DNA from: Geminicoccus sp. | Lineage (GTDB): Bacteria; Pseudomonadota; Alphaproteobacteria; UBA7985 | DNA length: 64,000 bases | Assembly (NCBI GenBank): GCA_002708995.1 | Contig: PAPT01000035.1 | Location: forward strand, 26,574 to 90,573 | Direction of reading: 5' to 3' | Shown here: positions 9,121 through 20,206 of the stretch, piece by piece | Layout: every line of letters begins with the position of its first letter | How positions within the stretch are numbered: the stretch's first letter is position 1 | Notes under the pieces: generated by a model | The model's input: the letters and a program-made list of their open reading frames with translations, nothing else | Databases searched by the model: none | What the model was told of the DNA's origin: nothing | Translations under genes and position numbers: made by a program

Positions 9121-12021
9121 ATGCTTGACCTGTTCGACCGCTCCGAAGGCCTGTCCGTCGACACAGCGCCCGCCCTGATCTGGCACGAGGGCGGTCTGTG
9201 GTGGTGTGCACCCAGCCAGAGCGCACGGCAGCTCAGCCCCCAGGCCCTCAGCCAGGCCCTGACCAAAGACGCCCCGCTGGTCTGCCATATGCCGGCGCTG
9301 GCCCGTCGCGGCGGGCTGCAGCGGTTCCGCGCGCTCGACGTGCTCGAGCTCTTCGCTTTCGTCCGCCCTGCAAGAACCGTCACCCCGACCCCGCGCTCCC
9401 TCACGGCCGCCCTCGATATCGAGGCCCTGCCAGAGGGCGCTTCGCCCGAGGAGCAGGCCGGCAACCTGCGTGCACTCGCCCGCGCGCTGTTGGCCGAAGC
9501 AACCGGGCTGGGCGCCGCCGACCGCGTGCTACTCTCCGGCATCTGGATCACTGCACGAGCGCACTGGCCCTGGGCGCAACCACTGGTGCGGGGCCTCGCC
9601 GCTGCTGCCGGCGACGCCACCCTCGACCCCGGCGCAGACCAATCCCGCGCCCTGCGCGTCTGGGAGCGGATGGACACCTGGGAAGACGAGGCCGCCCTCG
9701 GTCGCCCCGGCAGCGACCGGGTCACCGAAGCCGAAGCCCGCACCCAGCTCTCCAAGCTGCTCAGTCTCGGTCGTGGCGATGTCGAGGAACGCCCTTCGCA
9801 GTCCGACTTTGCCTCGGCCGTGAGCCAGGCCTTCCACCCCCGCGAGGAGCGCGAGTCCCCCCACGTGGTACTCGCCGAAGCCGGCACGGGGGTAGGCAAG
9901 ACTCTCGGCTACCTCGCCCCGGCCACAGTATGGGCGGGCAAGAACAAGGGCTCGGTCTGGGTCTCGACCTACACCCGCGCCCTGCAACGGCAGATCGACC
10001 AGGAGACCGACCGCCTGTTCGCGGACGGCGGCGCCAAGAACCGCAGCGTGGTGGTCCGCAAGGGCCGGGAGAACTACCTCTGCCTGCTCAATCTGCAGGA
10101 AACCGGGCAGGCAGGCGGCCTCTCCGACCGCGACCGCATCGGCCTGGTCATCACCGCGCGCTGGGCGGAGCGCAGCCGCAACGGCGACATGGTCGGCGGC
10201 GACTTTCCGGCGTGGCTGATCGACCTGTTCGGCGGCAAGGTCACCACCGACCTCACCGACCAGCGCGGCGAGTGCCTCTATTCCGGCTGCCCGCACTACG
10301 GCAAGTGCGGCATCGAAAAGAACATCCGGAACGCCCGCAACGCGCGCCTGGTAATCGCCAACCACGCGCTCGTGCTCAACCAGGCCGGACAGGGACCGGA
10401 AAGCGACCTTTCCGAGCACGTGGTCTTCGATGAGGGCCACCACCTGTTCGACGCCTCGGATTCCTTCTTCAGCGCCGGTCTCTCGGGCATGGAAACCGCC
10501 GAACTGCGGCGCTGGCTGCTGGGACCAGAGAGCGACCGGCGCGGCCGGGGTCGGGGCCTGCGCGTGCGCATGGAGGAAGTCGTGACCCTCGACCCGCGCC
10601 TGCCGGACCTGCTCAAGCACGTCGAGCAGGAGGCCTACGCCCTGCCCGGCCCGGGCTGGTACCAGCGGCTGCGCGACGGCACCCCCGACGGGGCGGGCGA
10701 GTACTTCCTCAGCTTTGTGGGGGAACAGGTCTACGCGCGGGCCGACAAGCCCGGCGACCCCTTCTCGATCGAGTGTACCCCGCGTCCACCGGTGACGGGC
10801 CTGCTCGCCGCCGCCCGCGAATTCGGCGAAGCACTGGGCGGCCTGCTCAAACCGGTGCAGGACCTGCGCGCCTGCCTGATCGACGTGCTCGAACAGCCAA
10901 CCGAGCAGGCGGCAGAGCAGTCAGATGAGTCCCCCGATAGCCAAACGGCTGACGGCGCCGGTAACGGGGCCAGCAGCACCCCAAGCAGCAGCAGCGAGAC
11001 CGGCGACGACCGCCCCGTGCAATGGAAGTCGCAGGCCGACGCCCGGCGCCGTGCCGAAGCCATGGTGCGCTCGCTGGAACGCCGCGCCATCGACCCGCTC
11101 ACCGCCTGGTCCGCCATGCTGCGTGACCTCGAAACCGACCCGCCGCCCGACTTCGTCGACTGGTTCTCGGTCGAGCGCGTCGACGGCCGCGACCGGGACC
11201 TCGGCTACTACCGCCACTTCATCGACCCGATGAAACCGTTCTCACAGCTGATGGCGCAGCAGGTACAGGGCTTCATCGTCACCTCAGCAACCCTGACAGA
11301 CTCGGTCGCCGACGCCGAAGACGCCTGGGGCGTCGCCGAAGAACGCACCGGCGCGCGCCACCTGCGCAACGGCGCCTTTCGCGCCCGGGTGGCCAGCCCC
11401 TACGACTACGCCAACCAAGCTGAAGTGCTGATGGTCGGTGACGTGCCCAAGAACCAGCCCGGGGCGCTGGCCGCCGCCTTTGAGAGCCTGTTCAAAGCCT
11501 CAGGCGGGGGCGGGATCGGGCTGTTCACCGCGATCCACCGCCTGCGTGGGGTCTACGACCGCATCCGCACGCCACTGGAGGAGAGCGGCCTACCGCTATT
11601 CGCCCAGCACGTCGACGCCATGGACACTGGCACACTGGTCGACATCTTCCGGGACGAGACCAACGCCTGCCTGCTCGGCACCGATGCCGTCCGCGACGGG
11701 GTCGACGTTCCAGGCGACAGCCTGCGCCTGCTCGCCTTCGAACGCGTGCCCTGGCCCCGGCCCGATATCCTGCACCGGGCACGGCGCGATGCCTTTGGCG
11801 GCCGCGCGCTGGACGACATGCTCGCCCGGGCCAAGCTGCGGCAGGCCTTTGGTCGCCTGATCCGACGGCAGACCGACCGCGGCGTGTTCGTGCTGCTCGA
11901 CCCGATGATGCCCTCGCGGCTGGAAAGCGCCTTCCCCAGCGGGGTGCCCATTCACCGGCTGGGGCTGGACGAGGCCTGCGAGCGCATCCGGGCGTTCCTG
12001 CCCGAAAGTCAGCCACGCTGA
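9121..12021 (+). CDS. DinG/XPD-family ATP-dependent DNA helicase
   Basis: A 966-residue superfamily 2 helicase. Walker A is EAGTGVGKT at ~255, motif Ia VSTYTRALQ, and the DEAD_2 box is FDEGHHLFD (~438), the DEGH form seen in DinG-type enzymes. Four cysteines, one in NYLCLL and three in GECLYSGCPHYGKC, match the 4Fe-4S cluster of XPD/DinG. The second RecA domain has GFIVTSATLTDS, LFTAIHRLRGVYDRI, TDAVRDGVDVPGD and the motif VI LRQAFGRLIRR. The first ~230 residues are family-specific, and a Ser/Asp-rich insert lies near 600-630. The likely role is 5'-3' unwinding in repair or R-loop removal. It stands alone. Confidence 0.9.
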   Translation: MLDLFDRSEGLSVDTAPALIWHEGGLWWCAPSQSARQLSPQALSQALTKDAPLVCHMPALARRGGLQRFRALDVLELFAFVRPARTVTPTPRSLTAALDIEALPEGASPEEQAGNLRALARALLAEATGLGAADRVLLSGIWITARAHWPWAQPLVRGLAAAAGDATLDPGADQSRALRVWERMDTWEDEAALGRPGSDRVTEAEARTQLSKLLSLGRGDVEERPSQSDFASAVSQAFHPREERESPHVVLAEAGTGVGKTLGYLAPATVWAGKNKGSVWVSTYTRALQRQIDQETDRLFADGGAKNRSVVVRKGRENYLCLLNLQETGQAGGLSDRDRIGLVITARWAERSRNGDMVGGDFPAWLIDLFGGKVTTDLTDQRGECLYSGCPHYGKCGIEKNIRNARNARLVIANHALVLNQAGQGPESDLSEHVVFDEGHHLFDASDSFFSAGLSGMETAELRRWLLGPESDRRGRGRGLRVRMEEVVTLDPRLPDLLKHVEQEAYALPGPGWYQRLRDGTPDGAGEYFLSFVGEQVYARADKPGDPFSIECTPRPPVTGLLAAAREFGEALGGLLKPVQDLRACLIDVLEQPTEQAAEQSDESPDSQTADGAGNGASSTPSSSSETGDDRPVQWKSQADARRRAEAMVRSLERRAIDPLTAWSAMLRDLETDPPPDFVDWFSVERVDGRDRDLGYYRHFIDPMKPFSQLMAQQVQGFIVTSATLTDSVADAEDAWGVAEERTGARHLRNGAFRARVASPYDYANQAEVLMVGDVPKNQPGALAAAFESLFKASGGGGIGLFTAIHRLRGVYDRIRTPLEESGLPLFAQHVDAMDTGTLVDIFRDETNACLLGTDAVRDGVDVPGDSLRLLAFERVPWPRPDILHRARRDAFGGRALDDMLARAKLRQAFGRLIRRQTDRGVFVLLDPMMPSRLESAFPSGVPIHRLGLDEACERIRAFLPESQPR

Positions 12022-12127
12022 TCCCTTGCCGGCCCAGACCGATACACCTATCGATTAGAGAAAATTTTATGGTTTCTGAGGCAGGCGTGATCTTGCCTCG
12101 GACCCCGCTGACAAAAGATGCGATCCC

Positions 12128-12531
12128 ATGGCCGCCCACCACGACGACCTCATCGCCATCATGGTGCTGATCTCCGCCGCCGATAACAACATGACCGACA
12201 AGGAGCTGAAGAAGATGGGCGACGTTGTCGGCAACTGGCCGGTGTTCGAGAATTTCGCCGTCGCCGACCTGCCCGCCACCGCCACCCGGATCAGCGATAC
12301 ACTGGGGCAGGAAGACGGTCTGGAGCCCTGTTCGACGAGATGTAGGACGCGCTCAGCCCGCAGCTGCGCGAAACCGCCTACGCGCTGGCCTGCGAGATGG
12401 CCGCGACCGACGGGGTGCTGACCGACGAAGAGATGCAGATCCTTGAACTCGTGCGCCACTGGCTGGGCATCGACCGGCTGATCGCGGCCGGGATCGAACG
12501 CGGCATCCGCGCCCGGTTCGCGACGGCCTGA
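12128..12531 (+). pseudogene. Broken TerB-like (tellurite-resistance TerB family) gene
   Basis: The first ~65 codons read as a TerB-like helical protein (LIAIMVLISAADNNMTDKEL...). Near 12321-12330 one base appears missing: reading then continues in the next frame as LFDEM, an in-frame TAG at 12343-12345, and then DALSPQLRETAYALACEMA followed by TDGVLTDEEMQILELVRHW to a TGA at 12529. Adding one base gives 405 bases, close to the size expected for the family. So there are two lesions, a -1 frameshift and a nonsense codon. Sequencing error could explain one lesion but hardly both. Confidence 0.7.
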
Positions 12532-12590
12532 TACCGCCTCAGCACCCCTTTTAAACGTCCCCTCAACATCCATTGCGTACACCCAAACGG

Positions 12591-13043
12591 ATGATCGACT
12601 GGCTCGCCCCCCTGACCGAAGCAGGCTGGCTCATCACCCTGCACGCCAGCACGGCGATGCTGTCGCTGCTGCTGGGTATCCTCATTCTGGCGCGACCCAA
12701 GGGCAGCCTTGTGCATTGCGCTCTGGGCTATGCCTGGTTGGCGGGGATGACGCTGGCCGCACTATCGTCACTGTTCATCAGCCAGATCCCGCTTTGGGGG
12801 CCCTTCAGCCCCATCCACCTGCTGTCGGTGTTCACGATTTTCTCGCTCCTTTACGGCTGGCACGCGGCGCGGCGTCACTACCGGCGAACCCAAAAGATCA
12901 CCATGATCGCGACGTGGGTCGGGGCGCTGGGCCTGAACTTTTGGTTCACTCTGCTGCCCAGACGGGTTATGCACGAGCTGTTTTTTTGGTCACGGCTGAT
13001 CACGCCTGACCCCCCTGTGAAGGACGAGCCCGACGACCCGTGA
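12591..13043 (+). CDS. DUF2306-like four-helix membrane protein
   Basis: About 150 residues with four hydrophobic segments: LHASTAMLSLLLGILIL, YAWLAGMTLAALSSLFI, IHLLSVFTIFSLLYGW and a weaker one near the C-terminus. The spacing of His residues (LHAS, VHCALGY, FSPIHLL, GWHAARRH) resembles DUF2306 inner-membrane proteins of unknown function. I chose the ATG at 12591; an in-frame TTG at 12573 would add six residues and neither has a strong ribosome site. The stop overlaps the GTG start of the sodium channel gene (GTGA), so translation of the two is probably coupled. Confidence 0.7.
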   Translation: MIDWLAPLTEAGWLITLHASTAMLSLLLGILILARPKGSLVHCALGYAWLAGMTLAALSSLFISQIPLWGPFSPIHLLSVFTIFSLLYGWHAARRHYRRTQKITMIATWVGALGLNFWFTLLPRRVMHELFFWSRLITPDPPVKDEPDDP

Positions 13044-14092
13044 AAGCCCCTCTATCCGGCGCGCACGCCGCCGCCCGCTCCAACAACGCCCCCCGCGTCG
13101 CCAAGCCCAGCGGCAACCAGACCTCCCCGGCACGCCCGGAGGTTGAGGCGCTCCCGACCAGTGCCCTGATCCGGCTGGTCGAAGCGCGCTGGTTCCGCAC
13201 GCTGGTGATCGTGGTGATCGTGGTCAACGCCATCGTGCTAGGGCTACTGACCTCGCAGACCGTCCGCGAGGCCGGCAACGGCCTGGTCGGCCGTGGGCTG
13301 GTGATCCTCGATATCGCTGCGCTGAGCTTTTTCATCGGGGAAATCGGGCTTAAGCTGGTCGCCTACCGCCAGCGGTTCTTCCGCGACCCGTGGAACTGGT
13401 TCGACCTCGCCGTGGTGATCATCGCCCTGCTGCCGGCATCGGACTCGCTCAAGGTGCTGCGCGCGCTGCGGGTGCTGCGGGTGCTGCGGCTGGTCGCAGC
13501 AATCCCGGCGATGCGGCTGGTGGTCTCCGGCCTGTTCCGCGCCCTGCCGGGCATGGGGTCGGCGGCGCTGCTGCTGCTGCTGATCCACTACGTCTTCGCC
13601 GTCATCGGGGTGCAGCTCTACGGCGGCACCCTGTACGGCGGCTACGGCGATAATGGCTACGACTACTTCGCCGATCTGGGTCGGGCGCTCTATACGCTGT
13701 TCCAGATTATGACGCTGGAAAGCTGGTCGCACGGCATCGTCCGGCCGATCATGGATGTGCACCCGAATTCGTGGATCTTCTTCGTCCTGTTCGTGGTGAT
13801 TTCGGCCTTCGCCGCCCTGAACCTTTTCATCGGTATTCTGGTCAACGCCATGGACAGCGCCAAGGACGAGCAGGAAAGCCAACTGAGCGCAGAAGAAGTG
13901 GCCGACCCGGCCCAGCTGGCCATGCTGCATGAGCTGCGCGAGATCCGCGCCGAAATGAAGGAACTACGCACCCAGCTGGAGGAAAGACCAGCTGCCCGCA
14001 AAGTCCCTGCCAAGAAGAGTGCCGAGAAGAAGAGCACCACGAAAAGCGCCAAGGGCAGCACCAAGGTCGCCAAAAAGGACAGCGGCGCCTAG
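13040..14092 (+). CDS. Bacterial voltage-gated sodium channel (NaChBac family) with Lys-rich tail
   Basis: A 350-residue single-domain six-helix channel that would assemble as a tetramer in the inner membrane. S1 is TLVIVVIVVNAIVLGL; S4 carries regularly spaced charges in KVLRALRVLRVLRLV. The pore helix and filter read FQIMTLESWSHGI, where LESWS matches the sodium-selective filter of NaChBac/NavAb (family knowledge). S6 is FFVLFVVISAFAALNLFIGILVNAM in position, with the conserved Asn. A coiled-coil neck (LHELREIRAEMKELRTQLEE) follows. The last ~35 residues are unusually rich in Lys, Ser and Thr. It overlaps the DUF2306-like gene by four bases and converges with the EamA transporter. Confidence 0.92.
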   Translation: MKAPLSGAHAAARSNNAPRVAKPSGNQTSPARPEVEALPTSALIRLVEARWFRTLVIVVIVVNAIVLGLLTSQTVREAGNGLVGRGLVILDIAALSFFIGEIGLKLVAYRQRFFRDPWNWFDLAVVIIALLPASDSLKVLRALRVLRVLRLVAAIPAMRLVVSGLFRALPGMGSAALLLLLIHYVFAVIGVQLYGGTLYGGYGDNGYDYFADLGRALYTLFQIMTLESWSHGIVRPIMDVHPNSWIFFVLFVVISAFAALNLFIGILVNAMDSAKDEQESQLSAEEVADPAQLAMLHELREIRAEMKELRTQLEERPAARKVPAKKSAEKKSTTKSAKGSTKVAKKDSGA

Positions 14093-14970
14093 GGGGCTCC
14101 CGCCTCTGCGTCTGTCACCGCTCCCCGCCGCAGCCCAAGCGCTGCTAGCCCGGCCCCGCCGACGATCAGCAGCGTCGCCAGACCCAGCGCCCAGGTCGGC
14201 TGCGCCCGCCCGGCCAGCACCAGCAGCACGGTCGAGAGCAGCGGCGCGAAGTAGCTCAGCGCCCCGAGCAGCGTGACGTTGCCGTGCTTGGTGCCGAAAT
14301 CCCAGACGAAGAACGCCAGCCCCATCGGCCCTAGCGCCAGCCCGACGAGCCCAACCCACTCCAGACCGCGCGGCGTCACCCAGTTCTCGAAGGCCAGCGA
14401 CAGCCCCAGCCCGCCCAGCGCCGCCGCGCCGCAGTAGACCACCACGGCCACGGTCGGCACCGCGCTGTACCGTCGGTTCAGGACGGAGTAGCCCGACCAC
14501 AGCAGCGCACAGACCAGCGCGAAGCCGTAGCCCGCGGCGTATTCAGCGCGAAACCCGCCCTCAGCCGGGTCGAAGACCAGCAGCGCCGCACCGACCAACC
14601 CCAGTCCGCCGCCGATGACTGGCAGCGTCCAGCGGCCCAGCGGCTGCCTCAGCATCGACAGCAGCACGATCAGCAGCGGCCACAGATAGGCAATCAGCCC
14701 CGCCTGCGCCGTCGGTGCGTTCTTGAGCGCGAGCATGTAGAAGGCGTGATAGCCGAACAGCCCGACGATCCCCAGCACCCAGCCACCCACGGGCACCGCG
14801 CGCAGGGAGGCCAGCGCCCCACGCCGCAGCAGCAGGGGCAGGCTCAGCAGGGTCGCCAGCCCGAAGGTCAGCGCTAACCACTCGAACAGCGGCAACCGCG
14901 TGGTCAGGGAGGTGAGCAGGGCGAGCGCGGCCCAGAGCAATATCGCGCCGAAGCCGATCAGGGTGGGCAT
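14089..14970 (-). CDS. EamA/DMT-family transporter, YddG-like
   Basis: A 293-residue inner-membrane protein with about ten hydrophobic segments in two EamA repeats. KNAPTAQAGLIAYLWPLLIV in the first half and GNVTLLGALSYFAPLLSTVL in the second match the drug/metabolite transporter superfamily, closest in feel to the YddG-type aromatic amino acid exporters. The final four bases overlap the end of the convergent channel gene. The substrate cannot be told from sequence. Confidence 0.85.
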   Translation of the reverse strand: MPTLIGFGAILLWAALALLTSLTTRLPLFEWLALTFGLATLLSLPLLLRRGALASLRAVPVGGWVLGIVGLFGYHAFYMLALKNAPTAQAGLIAYLWPLLIVLLSMLRQPLGRWTLPVIGGGLGLVGAALLVFDPAEGGFRAEYAAGYGFALVCALLWSGYSVLNRRYSAVPTVAVVVYCGAAALGGLGLSLAFENWVTPRGLEWVGLVGLALGPMGLAFFVWDFGTKHGNVTLLGALSYFAPLLSTVLLVLAGRAQPTWALGLATLLIVGGAGLAALGLRRGAVTDAEAGAP

Positions 14971-15068
14971 GGATGGAGCTATCCAGGTTCAGTGGGGTGA
15001 AGGGCTGCGCCCGGGGCCTTTTGGCGGACAGGTGCGCAGCCCCGAAATCGGAGCCTGCGCACTATGGC

Positions 15069-15479
15069 TCAGATCGGCGCGAGGCGGAACACGCTCCACC
15101 CAACAATAGTAATCCCGAGGATCGACCCGGCGTAGGCGGCGGTGCGGACGTAGGGCACCGCGCCGAGGAAACACAACCAGTGCGCGACCCGGCTGATCAG
15201 GTAGAGCCAGCCGCCGGCGAGCGCCACGCGCTTGATGTCGTCAACCCCGACCCGGTCGCCGAGGTAGACGGCCAGCACGGCCAGCGCCATGAAGCTGATG
15301 TAGGTTTCGAGGTGGTTGTCCATGGCCCGCTGCGCGCGCTTGCCCCAGCCTTCGAGCGCCATGACGTTGGCATCGGTGCGCAGCTTGTCCTCGACGCTGG
15401 TGGTCATGAGCTTATAGGCGCCGGGCCCGAGGGAGATCATGAAGGTGAGCAGGGTGGCGAGCAGGATGACCGTGACCAT
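15069..15479 (-). CDS. MAPEG-family membrane protein
   Basis: A 136-residue protein with four hydrophobic segments of the MAPEG family (membrane-associated proteins of eicosanoid and glutathione metabolism). The stretch RAQRAMDNHLETYISFMAL is the family's conserved first loop, and LYLISRVAHWLCFLG the C-terminal signature. Bacterial members are probably glutathione transferase- or peroxidase-like, but the activity of this one is unknown. It is a single gene between the EamA transporter and the atp operon terminator. Confidence 0.85.
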   Translation of the reverse strand: MVTVILLATLLTFMISLGPGAYKLMTTSVEDKLRTDANVMALEGWGKRAQRAMDNHLETYISFMALAVLAVYLGDRVGVDDIKRVALAGGWLYLISRVAHWLCFLGAVPYVRTAAYAGSILGITIVGWSVFRLAPI

Positions 15480-15582
15480 GGCGGGGGCTGTTCCTCGGTG
15501 GGGCGTGGGATTGTACTGACCCTAAGATTTTACCATTCCGACCGGAGACAAGCCTTGAGGCATTGAATCACGCCATTTTGCA

Positions 15583-15624
15583 CAAAAAGGGCGGGGGACC
15601 CGCGAGGTCCAACCGCCCTTTTCA
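15583..15624 (-). terminator. Rho-independent terminator of the atp operon
   Basis: Read on the minus strand, AAAAGGGCGG is followed by an inner hairpin with GGACC/GGTCC arms, then CCGCCC and TTTTTG. The GGGCGG/CCGCCC stem plus U-tract lies about 65 bases beyond the atpC stop, the expected position. Confidence 0.85.
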
Positions 15625-15689
15625 TCAAATTCGTATCCTGCTGGCTGACACCGCCAGCCCGAGCCGTCCGTCTGTCGTCAGACTGAGCC

Positions 15690-16088
15690 TTAGCCCGCGA
15701 CCGCTTCGACCATTGCTTCGGCGATGGCCAGCTTGCGCTCGGCTGCGTTCTTCTCGCCCTCGGAGGTCGCCGTATCCAGCGCCGCCTTGGCTTCGGTCAT
15801 CGCTGCCTGCGCCGCTTCGGCGGTCAGGTCGCTCAGCGCCGTCGCGCTTTCGGCAAGGATCACGCAGCGCTCACCGGTGATCTCAGCGAAGCCACCCGCA
15901 ACGAAGTAGCCGGTGTCACCGCCGTCCGTGCCGTTCACCGAGACCACGCCGGGGCGCAGGCTGGAGACGGTCGGCGCGTGGTCTTCGAGCACACCCATGT
16001 CGCCTTCGGCGCCGGGTACGACAACCATGGTGGCGTTGATGGTCGCGGCGGATGCTTCGGGGGTCACCAGTTCAAAAGTCAGTGCCAT
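15690..16088 (-). CDS. atpC: F1 ATP synthase epsilon subunit
   Basis: A 132-residue epsilon subunit, part of the central stalk that regulates ATP hydrolysis. The N-terminal beta-sandwich (LTFELVTPEASAA, VVPGAEGDMGVLEDHAPTVS, YFVAGGFAEIT) is followed by two C-terminal helices (LTAEAAQAAMTEAKAALDTA...). It is the last gene of atpHAGDC, with 110 bases between atpD and atpC and a strong terminator downstream. Confidence 0.95.
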   Translation of the reverse strand: MALTFELVTPEASAATINATMVVVPGAEGDMGVLEDHAPTVSSLRPGVVSVNGTDGGDTGYFVAGGFAEITGERCVILAESATALSDLTAEAAQAAMTEAKAALDTATSEGEKNAAERKLAIAEAMVEAVAG

Positions 16089-16198
16089 GGGTCAAAGTCC
16101 GGTTCGGTGTTTGCTTGTCGTCAGGATCCGGTGGCGGGGCGACGGGGCTGCGCACAAGACGGCAGCCCCACCCCGATCACCAGTGTCTTGCAGTCGGA

Positions 16199-17632
<1,434 letters not shown>

Positions 17633-17683
17633 CTATCTCTTGGACCACCCGACCGCAGACGCCGCCGGGTGAAGGTTACGTGG

Positions 17684-18568
17684 TTACAGCGCTTCTGCGC
17701 CGGATACGATTTCGATGAGTTCCTTGGTGATCGCCGCCTGACGCGAGCGGTTGTAGAGCAGCGTCAGTTGGTTGATCATTTCACCAGCGTTACGGGTCGC
17801 GTTGTCCATGGCCGTCATCCGCGCACCCTGTTCAGAGGCGGCGTTTTCCAGCAGGGCCTTGAAGACCTGCACACCGACGTTGCGGGGCAGAAGCTCAGCC
17901 AGAATGACGTCTTCGGACGGTTCGAACTCGTAGGCACTGTCGTCGTCTTCCACGGCCTCAGCCCCGGCATCCGCTTCAGCCTCGACGGCAAAGGGTATGA
18001 GCTGCTGCCGAGTCACGATCTGGGAGATCGCAGACTGGAACTGGGCGTAGATGAGGGTCGCCGCATCAAAGGCGCCGTCGTCGAACATGGTCAGGATGTC
18101 ATCGGCGATGGCGCTGGCCTTGTCGTAGGACAGGGCCGGCTTGTCGAGGTCGGCCACCTGCTTGATGATCAGGTCACCGAATTCGCGCTTGAGCGCCTGC
18201 GCGCCCTTCTTACCGATGCAGTACAGCTTGACCCGCTTGCCAGCGGCTTGCAGCTCCTGAGTCATCCGGCGGGCTTCTTTCACCAGGTTGGCGTTGAAAC
18301 CCCCACAGAGACCCCGGTCGGCCGTAGCAAGGATGATCATGTGCGTCTCGCTCTGGCCCGTGCCTGCCAGCAGGGGCAGGTCGGAGGACGACCGCGCAGC
18401 CAGGTCGCTCAGCATCCGCTCCATACGCTCAGCGTAGGGGCGGGACGCCTCGGCCTGTTCCTGCGCACGACGCAGCTTCGCCGCCGCCACCATCTTCATG
18501 GCGGAGGTGATCTTCCGCGTGTTCTTCACGCTTCCGATGCGGTCCCGCAGATCCTTTAGGCTCGCCAT
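17684..18568 (-). CDS. atpG: F1 ATP synthase gamma subunit
   Basis: A 294-residue rotor shaft subunit. The N-terminal helix [20 protein letters not shown] and the C-terminal helix ([20 protein letters not shown]) form the coiled coil inside the alpha/beta ring; [14 protein letters not shown] is the conserved core. An acidic insert ([20 protein letters not shown]) near residues 200-220 is longer than in E. coli, as in other alphaproteobacterial gamma subunits. Confidence 0.97.
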   Translation of the reverse strand: MASLKDLRDRIGSVKNTRKITSAMKMVAAAKLRRAQEQAEASRPYAERMERMLSDLAARSSSDLPLLAGTGQSETHMIILATADRGLCGGFNANLVKEARRMTQELQAAGKRVKLYCIGKKGAQALKREFGDLIIKQVADLDKPALSYDKASAIADDILTMFDDGAFDAATLIYAQFQSAISQIVTRQQLIPFAVEAEADAGAEAVEDDDSAYEFEPSEDVILAELLPRNVGVQVFKALLENAASEQGARMTAMDNATRNAGEMINQLTLLYNRSRQAAITKELIEIVSGAEAL

Positions 18569-18629
18569 GCTTGTCTAATCCTTCTTGTTTGGCGACGCCG
18601 GAGCGCCGCCGATGGATGGATTGATGGGC

Positions 18630-20156
18630 TTAAGCGAAGGACTTGGTGAAGTCTTCGATGAAGGCCTTCAACTCGTCTTCGTTGTCGAGCTTGCCGGACG
18701 AAGCGATGGCATTGAGGATGCCACCGCCCTTCTTGTCGTTCAGCGCGCTGAGCAGACCGGTTTCGTACCGCTTCACATCGCCGACCGCGAGGCCGTCGAG
18801 GTAGCCGTTTACGCCGGCGTAGAGAACAGCAACCTGCTCCTCCATCCGCAGCGGCGAGTACTGGTCCTGCTTCAGCAGTTCGGTCAGGCGCTCGCCCCGG
18901 GCTAGCAGGGCCTGGGTCGAAGCGTCGAGGTCAGACGCGAACTGGGCGAAGGCCTCCATCTCACGGTACTGGGCGAGGTCGAGCTTGATCCCGCCGGAGA
19001 CCTTCTTCATCGCCTTGGTCTGCGCCGCAGAACCCACACGCGATACCGAAATACCCACGTTCAGCGCCGGGCGGATACCGCGGTAGAACAGCGAGGTTTC
19101 GAGGAAGATCTGACCGTCGGTGATGGAAATCACGTTGGTCGGGATGAAGGCTGATACGTCGTTCGCCTGGGTCTCAACCACCGGCAGGGCGGTCATGGAA
19201 CCAGCGCCGGCCGCGTCGGACATCTTACAGGCCCGCTCGAGCAGACGGCTATGCAGGTAGAACACGTCACCCGGGTACGCTTCACGGCCCGGAGGACGAC
19301 GCAGCAGCAGCGACATCTGGCGGTAAGCCACAGCCTGCTTGGAGAGGTCATCGTATACGATCAGCGAGTGCATACCGTTGTCACGGAAGAACTCACCCAT
19401 GGCCGCACCGGTGTAGGGCGCGAGGAACTGCAGCGGCGCCGGGTCGGACGCGGTCGCCGCAACAACGATGGAGTATTCCATGGCGCCGTATTCTTCGAGC
19501 GTCTTAACGATCTGCGCGACGGTCGAGCGCTTCTGGCCGACGGCGACGTATACGCAGTACAGCTTCTTGCTCTCGTCGTCGGTCTCGTTCACCGACTTCT
19601 GGTTCAGGATCGTGTCGATCGCCACGGCGGTCTTGCCGGTCTGGCGGTCACCAATGATCAGCTCGCGCTGGCCCCGGCCAATCGGGATCAGGGAGTCGAT
19701 GGACTTGATGCCGGTCTGCATCGGCTCGTGCACGGACTTACGTGGGATGATGCCAGGGGCCTTCACCTCAACGCGGTTCATAGTCACGTCCTTGAGCGGG
19801 CCCTTGCCGTCGATCGGATTGCCCAGACCGTCGACAACGCGGCCGAGCATGCCGCGACCGGAGGGCACTTCAACGATGGCGCCGGTCCGCTTGACCGTGT
19901 CGCCTTCTTTAATGCCGCGGTCGTCGCCGAAAATCACGACACCGACGTTGTCGATTTCGAGGTTCAGGGCCATGCCCTTCACACCGTTAGCAAACTCGAC
20001 CATTTCGCCCGCCTGGACGTTGTCGAGGCCAAAGATGCGCGCCACGCCGTCCGATACGGACAGGACCTGGCCAACCTCAGCAACATCGGCTTCGGCGCCG
20101 AAGTTAGCGATCTGATCCTTCAGGATCGCAGAGATTTCAGAAGCACGAATATCCAT
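18630..20156 (-). CDS. atpA: F1 ATP synthase alpha subunit
   Basis: A 508-residue non-catalytic nucleotide-binding subunit. The P-loop is [13 protein letters not shown], preceded by [19 protein letters not shown]. The arginine finger region [20 protein letters not shown] and the C-terminal helical domain are complete. It follows atpH by ~50 bases. Confidence 0.98.
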   Translation of the reverse strand: MDIRASEISAILKDQIANFGAEADVAEVGQVLSVSDGVARIFGLDNVQAGEMVEFANGVKGMALNLEIDNVGVVIFGDDRGIKEGDTVKRTGAIVEVPSGRGMLGRVVDGLGNPIDGKGPLKDVTMNRVEVKAPGIIPRKSVHEPMQTGIKSIDSLIPIGRGQRELIIGDRQTGKTAVAIDTILNQKSVNETDDESKKLYCVYVAVGQKRSTVAQIVKTLEEYGAMEYSIVVAATASDPAPLQFLAPYTGAAMGEFFRDNGMHSLIVYDDLSKQAVAYRQMSLLLRRPPGREAYPGDVFYLHSRLLERACKMSDAAGAGSMTALPVVETQANDVSAFIPTNVISITDGQIFLETSLFYRGIRPALNVGISVSRVGSAAQTKAMKKVSGGIKLDLAQYREMEAFAQFASDLDASTQALLARGERLTELLKQDQYSPLRMEEQVAVLYAGVNGYLDGLAVGDVKRYETGLLSALNDKKGGGILNAIASSGKLDNEDELKAFIEDFTKSFA

Positions 20157-20206
20157 CAGTCTTCCTTTGAGTTAAGCGATCACCCCAGCGGGGCGTCAGA
20201 GTGATT

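Noticed and set aside
19251..20204. 317-codon + strand frame opposite atpA
   Set aside because: Antisense to one of the most conserved genes known; the frame exists because of codon bias.
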